Both the position numbers and the translations under genes were made by a program. This document shows, in pieces, positions 7,604-16,307 of a stretch of DNA of 64,000 nt. The notes beneath the pieces were generated by a model, which saw only the letters and a list, made by a program, of their open reading frames with translations, made no database searches and was not told where the DNA came from. The stretch spans positions 248,001-312,000 of the forward strand of contig NZ_JALIQP010000001.1 of assembly GCF_023566055.1 (NCBI RefSeq), read 5' to 3'. How positions within the stretch are numbered: position 1 is the stretch's first letter; each line of letters begins with the position of its first letter. The DNA comes from Halosolutus amylolyticus (GTDB lineage: Archaea; Halobacteriota; Halobacteria; Halobacteriales; Natrialbaceae).

Positions 7604-8873
7604 CGGCGGTAATTTCGTCAGTGTCGGTCGGTTGCTGTTCGCGTGCTCGTCGGGCGATCGTCCGTCGCATCTCGTTTTCGACGATCATGTAGCCCTCGTC
7701 GAAGCCCATGCCGGGCTTTGCGAGCACCTGCGCGGCGTCCGTCGCGAGCGCGACGTGGGCGCAGGCGCGCGCGGAGGTTTCCGTTTCGTTGCAGGTGCCG
7801 CCGAGATACGCGCGGGTGTCGGTCCCCTCGCAGTAGCGGACGGCCTGTCCGCTCCGGTGGATGCCGCCCAGGTCGGGCGTCTTGACCTGCACGAGGTCGG
7901 CCGCGCCCGCGTCGACGAACGCCTGCACGTCCTCGAAGGTGTTACACCACTCGTCGGCGACGATGTCGACGCCGACCCCTGCATCCGCGAGTCCCTCGCG
8001 GAGTTCGACCATCGCGTCGATCTGGTCCGCGCGATCGCCGACGTCCATCGGCCCCTCGATCTGGATCGGGTAGGGGGCGGCGGCCGCCTCGAGCGCGGCG
8101 AAGTAATCGACCACCTCGTCGCGATCGTACGGCGCGCCGAAGATCTCGCCGATCATGCCGTAGACGTCGATGTGGAACCGGGGCTCGTACCCCTCCGGGC
8201 CGAGTTCCCGGGAGCGTTCGACGAGCCACTCGACGTACTCCAGCAGGGTCTCGCCGTTCTCGCCGATCTTCTCGACGCTGTTGATCAGCGCGTGGGGGAG
8301 CACGGGGACGCCCTTGACGAACATCTTCTCGGTGTTGGTGTACCGATCGTCGCCGGACTGGCCGAAGACCGGCACCGGTTCGGTCGCGGGGTCGGTGCCG
8401 AGCGCGTCGGCCATCACGTCGGTGCGCGTGGTGTTCCGGGCGTCCGCGGCCGCCGCGAGGAGGGCCTGCGAGACGCCGTACCGGATGGCGGTGTGGAGCC
8501 GATCGCCCTCGACCCGCATCTCCTCGAGCGCTTCGGCGTTGTCGAGGAACGCGGTCGCGTCGCGACCGACGAGCGCCTCGGCGACCGGCCCCTCGACGAC
8601 GGGTTCGTACTCCGCGGCCTGGAACAGCGGGTCGCGCCCGCCGGCACCGGAGTACTGGACCGCGGCACAGTCGCCCCGCACGACGGTGCCGTCGGCGAGT
8701 TCGAGGTCGACGATGAGCGTCTCGCCGGCCTGGCGTATTTCGTCGAAGCCGTCGGTGACGGGCTCGCCCTCGTAGGTGAACCCGTCCTGTTCGGCTCCGC
8801 GCTTGATCGCGCGCTGGTCGTCGAAGAAGAACCCGGAGTAGCCGGGCGTTGCGTGAATTGCCTCGATCTGCAT
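7596..8873 (-). CDS. mal: Methylaspartate ammonia-lyase
   Basis: 425 residues from ATG 8873; a TTG three bases upstream is unlikely. The enolase-superfamily signatures are visible: RFHIDVYGMIG with the catalytic histidine, PIQIEGPMD and VADEWCNTFED supplying metal ligands, and VQVKTPDLGG with the catalytic lysine. The enzyme removes ammonia from (2S,3S)-3-methylaspartate to give mesaconate. The start shares a base with the stop of the mutase E gene (TGATG), so translation is probably coupled. Confidence 0.95.
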   Translation of the reverse strand: MQIEAIHATPGYSGFFFDDQRAIKRGAEQDGFTYEGEPVTDGFDEIRQAGETLIVDLELADGTVVRGDCAAVQYSGAGGRDPLFQAAEYEPVVEGPVAEALVGRDATAFLDNAEALEEMRVEGDRLHTAIRYGVSQALLAAAADARNTTRTDVMADALGTDPATEPVPVFGQSGDDRYTNTEKMFVKGVPVLPHALINSVEKIGENGETLLEYVEWLVERSRELGPEGYEPRFHIDVYGMIGEIFGAPYDRDEVVDYFAALEAAAAPYPIQIEGPMDVGDRADQIDAMVELREGLADAGVGVDIVADEWCNTFEDVQAFVDAGAADLVQVKTPDLGGIHRSGQAVRYCEGTDTRAYLGGTCNETETSARACAHVALATDAAQVLAKPGMGFDEGYMIVENEMRRTIARRAREQQPTDTDEITADD

Positions 8874-10306
8874 CAAACGTCACCCTGTGGTCGACCGATG
8901 AGTTTTCCGTCGCTGATCGCGTCGACGTCGTCTGCAACCATCCGGAACGACTGCTCGCGCCCCTCCGTGTCCGCGCGCCGGGAGAGGCGCGCCTTGTGGA
9001 TCTCCTTGATGTCCTCGTCCATCGCGAGGTCGGCCCACTCGAAGATGCGGACGCGACCGTCGTCGTCGCGGGCCGGCAGGACGGCCCCCCTCGCGCTGTC
9101 GCTGGGGGCGAAGGGGACGTCGAGCGCGCCCGAGTCGAACGCCTCGATCGTTCCCCGGACGACGTCGCCGTCGCCGTGTTCGAAGATGGTGTCCATCAGG
9201 CACCGCGTCTCGCGCTCGATGAGGTCCTGTTCCTCCGCGATGCCGTCGATGTCGATCTCCTGTTCGATCGCCATGTCGATGACCTGTCGCGTCGTGCGCA
9301 GGCCGGAGGCGTTTGCCTCCTTGGTCGGGACCCCCTGGAACTCCTGGGGCGACTTGGTGATGACCTTGTCCGGCTTCGCGATCGCGGCGGTCATCCCGCC
9401 GAGGCTGATGACCCCGTTGGCGCGGGCCTCGTCCGGCGGGAAGCCGCCCATCCACTCGTGGAAGACCGTGGTGACGACGACCTCGTCGGGGAGGTACTCG
9501 TCGCCCAGTTTCTGCAGGGCGTTCAGCGCGGCCACGTCCTGGACGACGTTTCCGACCTGCCCGTAGCCGAGCGTGATCGATCGCACGCCCTGGGTCGCCG
9601 CCAGCTGCCCCTCGACGATCATGATCGCGATCGCGATCGAGGGCGGAACGAGCGTTCCCGTGAGGGGACCGAACGGTTCGCGGTTGATCCGCACGCCGCG
9701 TTCGGTGTACGCGCCCGCGAGCCGATCGACGAACTGCCACTTCTCGATAGTCTCCTCGAGCCCGTGGCGCTTCGTGTAGGGAATGTTGTAGGAGATCGGG
9801 CCGCCCTCGAAGCTCTGGAAGCCGCCGGCGAACGTGATCGCCGCGAGCAGTCGGGCGTCCGGCGTCCCGTGGCGCACCTCGATCGGGGCGTCGATCGCGT
9901 CGATCAGTTCGCGACAGCCGTCGACGCCGTGGTTGACCGCGGGAAAGCCGTTCAGGGTGTCCTCGCCCGTCTCGCGGGCCTTGTCGAGCCCCTCCTGGGC
10001 CTTCCCGTACTCGTTGTCCCGCGTGTAGGAGTCGATCGTGGTCGGCAGGAGATCCGCCTGCCCCTCCCGGTGGAGGTACTCGAGGAGTTCGATCTGGTCG
10101 TCGAGTCGGGGGACGCCAGCCCGGGGCTGGAGGAGGGGTTTGTCGGCCGACTCGAGGACGTCCGCGAACCGCTTGCGGTCGGGCAGCGATTCGTGGTACT
10201 CGATCGCCTCCTCGAAGTCGACGTCGGCTCCCGTCGGCCAGTTCGATCGAATCTCCTCGTCGATACGCCGTAGCTCGTCGGATGGAATCCGTTCGTCTCG
10301 TATCAT
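8873..10306 (-). CDS. glmE: Glutamate mutase (methylaspartate mutase) epsilon subunit
   Basis: 477 residues, the usual size for the catalytic E subunit of B12-dependent glutamate mutase. Recognisable stretches include QPRAGVPRLDDQIELLEYL, the TFAGGFQSFEGGPISYNIPY substrate region and GYGQVGNVVQDVAAL. With the S subunit and adenosylcobalamin it converts L-glutamate to 3-methylaspartate. It starts one base after the S-subunit stop and is followed directly by mal, matching the order of the pathway. Confidence 0.95.
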   Translation of the reverse strand: MIRDERIPSDELRRIDEEIRSNWPTGADVDFEEAIEYHESLPDRKRFADVLESADKPLLQPRAGVPRLDDQIELLEYLHREGQADLLPTTIDSYTRDNEYGKAQEGLDKARETGEDTLNGFPAVNHGVDGCRELIDAIDAPIEVRHGTPDARLLAAITFAGGFQSFEGGPISYNIPYTKRHGLEETIEKWQFVDRLAGAYTERGVRINREPFGPLTGTLVPPSIAIAIMIVEGQLAATQGVRSITLGYGQVGNVVQDVAALNALQKLGDEYLPDEVVVTTVFHEWMGGFPPDEARANGVISLGGMTAAIAKPDKVITKSPQEFQGVPTKEANASGLRTTRQVIDMAIEQEIDIDGIAEEQDLIERETRCLMDTIFEHGDGDVVRGTIEAFDSGALDVPFAPSDSARGAVLPARDDDGRVRIFEWADLAMDEDIKEIHKARLSRRADTEGREQSFRMVADDVDAISDGKLIGRPQGDV

Positions 10307-10747
10307 TTAGGAGTTGATAGTGGCACGTTCCGACTCCGTCGGACTGATCTGGAGGTCCTGCCGGAGCGCCGCGATCGCGTCCTCGGGGTCGGTCTCGGAG
10401 TCGAAGACGCGATCGAACCCGAGTTCCCGGAAGGTTCGACGGGTCTGTTCGAACTCGTCCTGGCCGACGGCGAGGTTGCCGCCGATGAACGTGACCGCGT
10501 CGACCCCGTGATCCTCGAGGACGTCGTGGAATCCCTGACAGTCCTGCTCGGCGTGGCCGTACAGCGACGAGACGAGTACGGCCTCGGCGTCGTGGGCTAC
10601 TGCCGCCTCGGCGAACTCCTCCTGGGAGGTCTGGACGCCGAGGTTGACGACGTCGAAGCCAGCTGCGCTGAAGGCCTGCTCTAAGATCGTGATGCCGACG
10701 ACGTGGGCGTCGGAGCCGATCACGCCGAGGACGACCGTTTGGGACAT
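10307..10747 (-). CDS. glmS: Glutamate mutase sigma (B12-binding) subunit
   Basis: 146 residues with the cobalamin motif DxHxxG as D13-A-H15-V-V-G18, then SLYGHAEQD and FIGGNLAVG, which correspond to the SxL and GG parts of the B12-binding fold. The small subunit carries the cofactor and docks on the E subunit. It is the first gene of the minus-strand methylaspartate cluster; a TATA-like TATAA at 10774-10778 lies about 27 bases before its start, so the transcript is probably leaderless. Confidence 0.96.
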   Translation of the reverse strand: MSQTVVLGVIGSDAHVVGITILEQAFSAAGFDVVNLGVQTSQEEFAEAAVAHDAEAVLVSSLYGHAEQDCQGFHDVLEDHGVDAVTFIGGNLAVGQDEFEQTRRTFRELGFDRVFDSETDPEDAIAALRQDLQISPTESERATINS

Positions 10748-10899
10748 GTATTGAGAACCATGAGGAACCGCCCTATAAACCTAATGATCTTCCATGATAA
10801 TACTCCTTAAACATCCTAACACCCACTCTATGGGACGAGGTCACAAAATACATTATCGATGGTAAAGGTTTAGGGAGCGGTCCGAAAACTGGGTGGTAC
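10748..10899. promoter_or_regulatory. Divergent promoter region of the methylaspartate cluster
   Basis: This 152-base, A/T-rich gap separates glmS (minus) from the CoA-transferase gene (plus). TTTATA on the minus strand, 10774-10779, is correctly placed for glmS. On the plus strand AAATACATTATCG at about 10846-10858 is the best basal element for the transferase gene. One region can therefore set expression of both arms of the pathway. No clear operator palindrome was identified. Confidence 0.65.
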
Positions 10900-12072
10900 A
10901 TGGGAGCACTGTCGAACCTTCGCGTGCTGGACCTGACCCAGGTCCTCGCCGGGCCGTACTGTACGATGTTACTCGCGGACATGGGCGCGGACGTCGTGAA
11001 GATCGAACGGCCGGGCGGCGACCTGATCCGATCGAACCCGCCGTTCGTCGACGACCCCGAGGAGGAGGCCTTCGGCGGCTACTTCCAGAGCGTCAACCGC
11101 GGCAAGCGAAGCATCGAACTGGACTTCGGCGACGAGGCCGATCGCGAGGATTTCCTCTCGCTCGTCGAGGAGGCCGATATCGTCGTCGAGAACTACCGCG
11201 CGGGCACGATGGAGAAGTACGACCTCGGCTACGAGACGCTCACCGAGTACAATCCGCAGCTGATCTACTCCTCGATCCGGGGGTTCGGCGATCCGCGAAC
11301 GGGCGAAACCGATCGGCAGGGCCAGCCATCCTTCGATCTCATCGCGCAGGCGCTCGGCGGCGTGATGGAGATCACCGGACAGGAGGACGGCCCGCCGACG
11401 AAGACCGGGCCCGGCGTCGGCGACCTCTTCACCGCGACGCTGAACTGCATCGGCATCCTCGCGGCGGTCAACCACCGCGAACAGACCGGTGAGGGGCAGT
11501 ACGTCGACACCGGAATGTACGATTCGATGATCAGCTTTACCGAGCGCGCCATCTACCAGCAGTCCTACACCGGCGAAGCGCCGTCCCGGCAGGGCAACTC
11601 CCACCCCACGCTCTTTCCCTACGACGCGTTCGAAACCGCCGACGGCTACGCCGTCATCGCGGCGTTCAACGACAAGCACTGGGCGGACCTCTGCGACGCG
11701 ATGGACCGCGACGACCTCGCCGAGGAGTTCCCCACGATGCCGGAACGCCTCGCGAATCGCGACGGCCTCCGCGAGGAGATCGCCGACTGGTCCGCCGACG
11801 TCGCGACCGACGAACTCGTCGACAGTCTCGAGGGGCGGGTCCCGGCGGCGCCGGTCCAGACCACCGAGGAAATCTTCGCGGACGAGCACATCCACGCGCG
11901 CGACATGCTCGTCCCGGTCGAACAGCCCGGAGCCGACACCGAGGTCGAGATCGCGGGCAACCCGATCAAGATGAGCGAGACGACGCCCCAGCCCCGCGGT
12001 CGCGCACCGTTGCTGGACGAACACCGCGAGGAGATCCTGGGCGAGGAAGCGGAGACGACGGCCGACGACTGA
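10900..12072 (+). CDS. mct: Succinyl-CoA:mesaconate CoA-transferase (CaiB/BaiF family)
   Basis: 390 residues, a full-length family III CoA-transferase. The N-terminus (LRVLDLTQVLAGPYCTMLLADMGA without a break, then VVKIERPGGD) is typical. The catalytic aspartate is expected in SFDLIAQALGGVMEITG, as in formyl-CoA transferase. The C-terminal WSADVATDELVDSLEGRVP and AAPVQTTEEIFADEH are also standard. In haloarchaea the enzyme activates mesaconate with succinyl-CoA. The divergent position opposite the other five cycle genes fixes the substrate; without that context only CoA-transferase could be claimed. Confidence 0.9.
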   Translation: MGALSNLRVLDLTQVLAGPYCTMLLADMGADVVKIERPGGDLIRSNPPFVDDPEEEAFGGYFQSVNRGKRSIELDFGDEADREDFLSLVEEADIVVENYRAGTMEKYDLGYETLTEYNPQLIYSSIRGFGDPRTGETDRQGQPSFDLIAQALGGVMEITGQEDGPPTKTGPGVGDLFTATLNCIGILAAVNHREQTGEGQYVDTGMYDSMISFTERAIYQQSYTGEAPSRQGNSHPTLFPYDAFETADGYAVIAAFNDKHWADLCDAMDRDDLAEEFPTMPERLANRDGLREEIADWSADVATDELVDSLEGRVPAAPVQTTEEIFADEHIHARDMLVPVEQPGADTEVEIAGNPIKMSETTPQPRGRAPLLDEHREEILGEEAETTADD

Positions 12073-12172
12073 GACGGTACCAGCCGTTCAGTGGAGTGTC
12101 GACGCAGCACGTTCGGCGGTGACTCGCCGGCGGAGAGTAACCCTTTTGCGGGACCCCTGCACACGTCCCGGT

Positions 12173-12499
12173 ATGAGCAACGATTGGCCAGTCGACCCCG
12201 ACGGCGAGGAAGGCAGCGAGGGGATGCGCAAGTTCGACATGCGGATCATCGCGGACAAGGTCGACGAGGAGGAGGACTTTCCGATGGACGTCGCCGAGTT
12301 CGTCGACGAGTACGGCGACTACCCGATCCGGATCAATCACGAGCGCGTCGTCGCGATGCGCGAAATCTTCGAGCACGTCGAACCCGAGGAGTTCGAGACG
12401 ATGGTCGACATGCACAAGGCCGTCGGTGACGCCATGCGCGCGGGAGATTTCTGGGAGTATCATCCCCAGGGGAAAGACCCCGAAAAGAAACACGCCTGA
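12173..12499 (+). CDS. DUF5785-like small haloarchaeal protein
   Basis: 108 residues from ATG 12173 (MSNDWPVDPDGEEGSEGMRK); the longer frame from 12119 adds an unlikely basic leader. The protein is acidic and compact, with the blocks DEEEDFPMDVAEFVDEYGD, RINHERVVAMREIFEHV and GDFWEYHPQGKDPEKKHA. From memory this matches a conserved haloarchaeal family of unknown function, DUF5785. No cofactor or membrane signal is visible. Confidence 0.8.
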   Translation: MSNDWPVDPDGEEGSEGMRKFDMRIIADKVDEEEDFPMDVAEFVDEYGDYPIRINHERVVAMREIFEHVEPEEFETMVDMHKAVGDAMRAGDFWEYHPQGKDPEKKHA

Positions 12500-12593
12500 C
12501 GCGACAGGCGGCCTACAGTCGAGTTCCGGGTCAGGAGTCTCGATCGGTTCGGCGATCCGTTCTCGCCGGCCCCATCACGAATCTGGATTACGT

Positions 12594-12605
12594 ATCACTT
12601 ATACG
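12594..12605 (+). promoter_or_regulatory. TATA-like element of the GTP cyclohydrolase III gene
   Basis: CACTTATACGAG lies 26-37 bases before the GTG start at 12631, the spacing expected for a leaderless haloarchaeal transcript. This supports the chosen start codon. Confidence 0.6.
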
Positions 12606-12630
12606 AGGGCGTTCGAAATTTTCCCCTACC

Positions 12631-13392
12631 GTGACTAACACGCAGGTAACGCTGGTCCAGATCGACAACTACGGGCCGTGGACGGTGACGCCGGAACCGC
12701 GCCGCGAGGCGGACCTCCAGACGATGCAGTCCCGGCTCTTCGCCGACATCTCCCAGTTCGTCGGTTCCCGCGACGGCTACGTCTTCTTCACGCGCTTCGA
12801 CAACATGATCGCGGTCACGAACGGGCTCTCGGTGGCCGACCACGAACTCCTCCAGGAGTCGATCGGGAACCGGTATCCGGTGACGCTCAGCCTGGGCGTC
12901 GCGACCGGGACGAATCCCGTGCAGGCCCTCTCCGACGCCACTGCGCGGCTCCAGGAGGCCGGCAGCGCACAGGACAAGCACCGCCGCGAGATCCTCGAGG
13001 GGAGAGTCATCGAAGACGCTCACCGGACCGACGAAGACGTCCAGATCGCCCACTTCGACGTGATCGACGCGACCGGTAACTACACCGACGAACTCAACGC
13101 CTTCGACAGCTTCATCGAGATCGAACAGGGGTACGCGGAACTGATGCGCCACATGCGCTACTCCCACGACAGCCTCTCCTTTTTCGTCGGCGGGGACAAC
13201 GTCATCGTCGTCTGTCCGGCCCTCGAGGAAACCGACTACGAGGACGCGATCTACCACGTCGAGGAGGCCGTCGACGTCGAACTGCAGGTCGGCGTCGGTC
13301 GCGGCGAGAGCGCTCACGACGCGGGGTACGCTGCAAAACACGCGCTCGAAACCTGTCGGGCGGACGGAACAAGGGTCGAACTCGGCTGGTAG
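12631..13392 (+). CDS. GTP cyclohydrolase III
   Basis: 253 residues, GTG start. The protein resembles archaeal GTP cyclohydrolase III, which has two tandem palm-like domains. Domain 1 shows VTLVQIDNYGPWT, FTRFDNMIAVTNG and SLGVATGTNPVQAL; domain 2 shows IAHFDVIDATGNYTD, FFVGGDNVIVVCP and LQVGVGRGESAHDAG. It converts GTP to a formylamino-pyrimidine nucleotide phosphate, the first step toward riboflavin and the F420 chromophore in archaea. It stands alone, with a TATA-like box at -28. Confidence 0.93.
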   Translation: MTNTQVTLVQIDNYGPWTVTPEPRREADLQTMQSRLFADISQFVGSRDGYVFFTRFDNMIAVTNGLSVADHELLQESIGNRYPVTLSLGVATGTNPVQALSDATARLQEAGSAQDKHRREILEGRVIEDAHRTDEDVQIAHFDVIDATGNYTDELNAFDSFIEIEQGYAELMRHMRYSHDSLSFFVGGDNVIVVCPALEETDYEDAIYHVEEAVDVELQVGVGRGESAHDAGYAAKHALETCRADGTRVELGW

Positions 13393-13483
13393 CGGCTCGA
13401 TTCCCGAGACGCGAACCTTCACCACGCACCGGCTTAAGCGTGCCGGGGGTAGCTTTTAGCCCATCTGTCGGTATTGTTCACAC

Positions 13484-14089
13484 ATGGAATCGGAACTGTC
13501 GGTCAAGGACGTCCTGACGACCGAATACGTCGGCGTCAGCGAGTCCGATAGCGTTCTCGGGGCCGTCCGCCTCATGCGCGAGGAGCGGGCGAGTTGCGTG
13601 CTGGTCGTTCGCGGTACCGACCCGGTCGGGATCATGACCGAGTGGGACGTGCTCGGACTCGTCGCCGACGAACGCGAGCCAGGCGACACGACCATCGGCG
13701 AGGTCATGACCACGCCGGTCATCACCGTCACGCCCGATCGATCGCTCTCCGACGTGGCCACGATGATGAGCCGCCAGGACGTGCGCAACATCGTCGTCGA
13801 GGAGGACGACGACCTCCTCGGCGTGGTCACCCAGCGCGACGTCATCGCCGCCGCGGGGTCGTTCCAGGGAACGGTCGCACCGGGTCGATCGACCGGGGCG
13901 ACGCTCGATCGGGACCGGCCGATCGACGACACCGCGTCGCTCGCCGTCGAAAGCGCCGACGAGGAGGTGCTCCCCAACGGCGGCGACGAGTACTCGACCC
14001 AGGGCGTCTGTGAGGCCTGTGGCTCGCTCGCCGACTCGCTCTGGGACGCGAACGGACAGCTCGTCTGTTCTGACTGCCGGTCGATGTGA
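13484..14089 (+). CDS. CBS-pair protein with C-terminal zinc ribbon
   Basis: 201 residues. Two CBS motifs occupy about residues 5-125 (MTEWDVLGLVADE and VTQRDVIAAAG each end a repeat). A disordered acidic linker follows, then a zinc ribbon with C176, C179, C195 and C198 (CEAC and CSDC). CBS pairs usually sense adenine nucleotides; the ribbon suggests contact with nucleic acid or another protein. The domain combination is common in haloarchaea but its role is not known. It lies just upstream of pgk on the same strand. Confidence 0.88.
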   Translation: MESELSVKDVLTTEYVGVSESDSVLGAVRLMREERASCVLVVRGTDPVGIMTEWDVLGLVADEREPGDTTIGEVMTTPVITVTPDRSLSDVATMMSRQDVRNIVVEEDDDLLGVVTQRDVIAAAGSFQGTVAPGRSTGATLDRDRPIDDTASLAVESADEEVLPNGGDEYSTQGVCEACGSLADSLWDANGQLVCSDCRSM

Positions 14090-14187
14090 TCGCCCCGAAC
14101 ACCCCGTTCGTCCCTTCTGGTACCGGTCACCGACACACATCTCTCCGATAGTAAGACCTTTCGGGTGCCGCAATGGACTGATCGGTA

Positions 14188-15399
14188 ATGATCGCGACCC
14201 TCGACGACCTCGACGTCGAAGGGACGACGGTCGGCGTCCGCGTCGACGTCAACAGTCCCATCGACGACGGTGGGCTCGCCGACGACGCCCGACTGCGTGC
14301 CCACGTCGATACCCTCTCGGAACTGCTCGATCGTGGCGGTCGGGTCGCCGTTCTGGCCCACCAGGGCCGACCCGGCAGCGACGACTTCGTTTCCCTCGCG
14401 TCTCACGCCGATCGCCTCTCCGAACTGCTCGATCGACCGGTCGACTACGTCGACGCGACGTTCAGCCACGCCGCCCGCGAGGCCGTTAGGAGGCTCGAAA
14501 ACGGCGACTGCGTCGTGCTCGAGAACACCCGCTTCTACAGCGAGGAGTACATGGAGTTCGAACCGGAACGAGCCGCCCGGACCCACCTCGTCGAGGGGCT
14601 CGAACCGGTGCTCGACGCCTACGTCAACGACGCCTTCGCCGCCGCCCACCGCTCCCAGCCCTCGCTGGTCGGCTTTCCCACGGTGCTTCCCGGCTACGCC
14701 GGCCGGGTCATGGAGACCGAACTCGACGTGCTGGGTTCGATCGAGGAGACCCCGGAACCCCGGGTCTACGTCCTCGGCGGTGCGAAAGTGCCCGACTCGA
14801 TCGACGTCGCCTGGAGCGTCCTGGAGAAGGGGCTGGCCGATCACGTCCTGACCGCCGGCGTGGTCGGCAACGTCTTCCTCATCGCCGACGGGGTCGACCT
14901 CGGCGACGCCAGCTCCGATTTCATCTACGACCAGGGCTACTGGGACGAGATCGATCGCGCGAGCGACCTGCTGGACGCCTACGGCGAGCGGATCGCGATC
15001 CCGCGAGACGTCGCGGTCTCCCGCGACGGCGATCGCCACGAACTCGGCGTCAACGCGCTCCCGCCCGCGGAGGGCGAGGCCGCGATGGACGTCGGGAGTT
15101 CGACGCTCGAGTACTACCGGCGGATCCTCGACGACGCCGGGACGGTCATCCTCAATGGCCCGGCGGGCGTCTTCGAGGAGGCGGCGTTCGAACGCGGCAC
15201 GCGGGACCTGTACGACGCCGCGACGGCGGTCCCGACGAGCATCGTCGGCGGCGGTGATACCGCGTCTGCACTCCGTCAACTCGGGGTCGAGGGCTTCTCC
15301 CACGTCAGTACCGGTGGCGGTGCGGCACTCCGGATGCTCACCGCCGAACCGCTCCCGGCCGTGACCGCGCTCGAACATGACGAGCGAGCCAGCGATTGA
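14188..15399 (+). CDS. pgk: Phosphoglycerate kinase
   Basis: 403 residues, normal for an archaeal enzyme. Family motifs in order: GVRVDVNSPID (substrate-binding RVDxN), VAVLAHQGRPG, VLENTRFYSEE, AYVNDAFAAAHRSQPS, VLGGAKVPDSID, and the nucleotide-binding FEEAAFERGT and SIVGGGDTASAL near the C-terminus. It catalyses reversible phosphate transfer between 1,3-bisphosphoglycerate and ADP in glycolysis and gluconeogenesis. The 3' end overlaps the downstream acetyltransferase gene by 23 bases. Confidence 0.97.
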   Translation: MIATLDDLDVEGTTVGVRVDVNSPIDDGGLADDARLRAHVDTLSELLDRGGRVAVLAHQGRPGSDDFVSLASHADRLSELLDRPVDYVDATFSHAAREAVRRLENGDCVVLENTRFYSEEYMEFEPERAARTHLVEGLEPVLDAYVNDAFAAAHRSQPSLVGFPTVLPGYAGRVMETELDVLGSIEETPEPRVYVLGGAKVPDSIDVAWSVLEKGLADHVLTAGVVGNVFLIADGVDLGDASSDFIYDQGYWDEIDRASDLLDAYGERIAIPRDVAVSRDGDRHELGVNALPPAEGEAAMDVGSSTLEYYRRILDDAGTVILNGPAGVFEEAAFERGTRDLYDAATAVPTSIVGGGDTASALRQLGVEGFSHVSTGGGAALRMLTAEPLPAVTALEHDERASD

Positions 15400-15883
15400 G
15401 CCGGCGACCCGGGACGACCTCGAGACGATCGCAGAGCTGTGGGTCCGCCTGGCCCGCGGCCAGCGCGAGTACGGGTCGGCCGTTCGCGCCGGCCGGAACC
15501 GGGAGACGATGCGGGAGACCCTCGGAGCCCACCTGCACGCCGACGGACTCCTCGTCGCGCGCGTCGAGGGAACCATCGTCGGATTCGCCTCGTTCTCGAT
15601 CGAACGCGGCTCACTGGACCTCGATACGACGCGGGGCGTGCTCTCGAATCTCTACGTCGAACCGGCCCATCGCGGTCGGGGGATCGGGACAGCGCTGCTC
15701 ACCGCCGTCGAGGCGGAACTCGCCGACCAGGGCGCCGAAACGCTCCTGCTCGAGGTGATGGCCGACAACGAGGACGCTCGGGAGTTCTACCGGACACAGG
15801 GGTACGACGAGTTTCGGATCGGCATGTCGCGGTCGATCGGCGATCGGTCGGAAAACGATACACACTCAAAGGAGGACGGCTAA
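15377..15883 (+). CDS. GNAT-family N-acetyltransferase
   Basis: 168 residues. The acetyl-CoA pyrophosphate loop is seen in AHRGRGIGTALL (Q/RxxGxG/A), preceded by strand VLSNLYVEP and followed by LLLEVMADNEDAREFYRTQGY, the classic C-terminal half of the fold. Substrate unknown. The start codon lies inside the 3' end of pgk, so the two are probably co-transcribed. The gene ends 12 bases before tRNA-Thr. Confidence 0.92.
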   Translation: MTSEPAIEPATRDDLETIAELWVRLARGQREYGSAVRAGRNRETMRETLGAHLHADGLLVARVEGTIVGFASFSIERGSLDLDTTRGVLSNLYVEPAHRGRGIGTALLTAVEAELADQGAETLLLEVMADNEDAREFYRTQGYDEFRIGMSRSIGDRSENDTHSKEDG

Positions 15884-15895
15884 CGCACAGCCAGC

Positions 15896-15969
15896 GCCAG
15901 GGGAGCATGGGCGGTTCATGCACTCGACTTGTAATCGAGACTTCGTGGGTTCAAATCCCACCCCTGGCT
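15896..15969 (+). tRNA. tRNA-Thr (anticodon UGU)
   Basis: Acceptor GCCAGGG pairs with CCCTGGC and the discriminator is T. The anticodon arm CTCGA-CTTGTAA-TCGAG places TGT at 34-36. T arm GTGGG-TTCAAAT-CCCAC. CCA is not encoded; no intron is seen. Confidence 0.95.
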
Positions 15970-16080
15970 TGGTGACGCGAGCAACTTCGCGAGCGTCAGC
16001 GATGCCAATTGGGATTTGAAGCAGGGAGTGAAACGAGCGACGCGAGTGGAACGACCGTGGTTCAAATCCCACTTCTGGCC
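15970..16080 (+). repeat. tRNA-Thr 3'-end echo unit (111 bp)
   Basis: A second copy of the T arm and acceptor strand lies at 16059-16080 (GGTTCAAATCCCAC, then TTCTGGCC with two changes from CCCTGGCT). The spacer holds a small hairpin TGACGC/GCGTCA, an inverted T arm TGGGATTTGAA at 16010-16020, and the phrase ACGAGCGACGCGAGTGG. The layout matches the units after tRNA-Ser and tRNA-Lys. Confidence 0.82.
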
Positions 16081-16108
16081 CCGTGGCGCGAACCGATCGT
16101 GACTCCTC

Positions 16109-16189
16109 ATACGGACTACTGTAGTCAATTACCGCCGACCACCAGGACGGGGTCGGCGATCGGCGGTAAATAGTTACAGCAATCCGTAT
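16109..16189. repeat. Dispersed ~82 bp palindromic element, copy B
   Basis: Outer arms ATACGGACTACTGTA and TACAGCAATCCGTAT match the other copies. The inner stem differs completely, TTACCGCCGA against TCGGCGGTAA, yet is perfectly paired. The copy begins 29 bases after the tRNA-Thr echo and lies upstream of the regulator at 16308. Confidence 0.85.
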
Positions 16190-16307
16190 CACTCCTTCCC
16201 TGCAAACCGGACGGTTCCCTGTCACCCGATTAATCAAAACAACGATGCTTTGTGAAAATGTAGCATGGTTAAACGGTAGGGGCACGAATGGCCGATAAGA
16301 TTCACCC

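Noticed and set aside
6488-7612. Long plus-strand frame opposite the mesaconyl-CoA hydratase gene
   Set aside because: It follows the third-position GC shadow and contains mainly V, G, R and D. The minus-strand frame has clear MaoC motifs and operon overlaps.
7461-9566. Plus-strand frame of about 700 residues opposite methylaspartate genes
   Set aside because: Its composition changes where the true genes change frame, and it crosses the junction of mal and glmE. It is a shadow.
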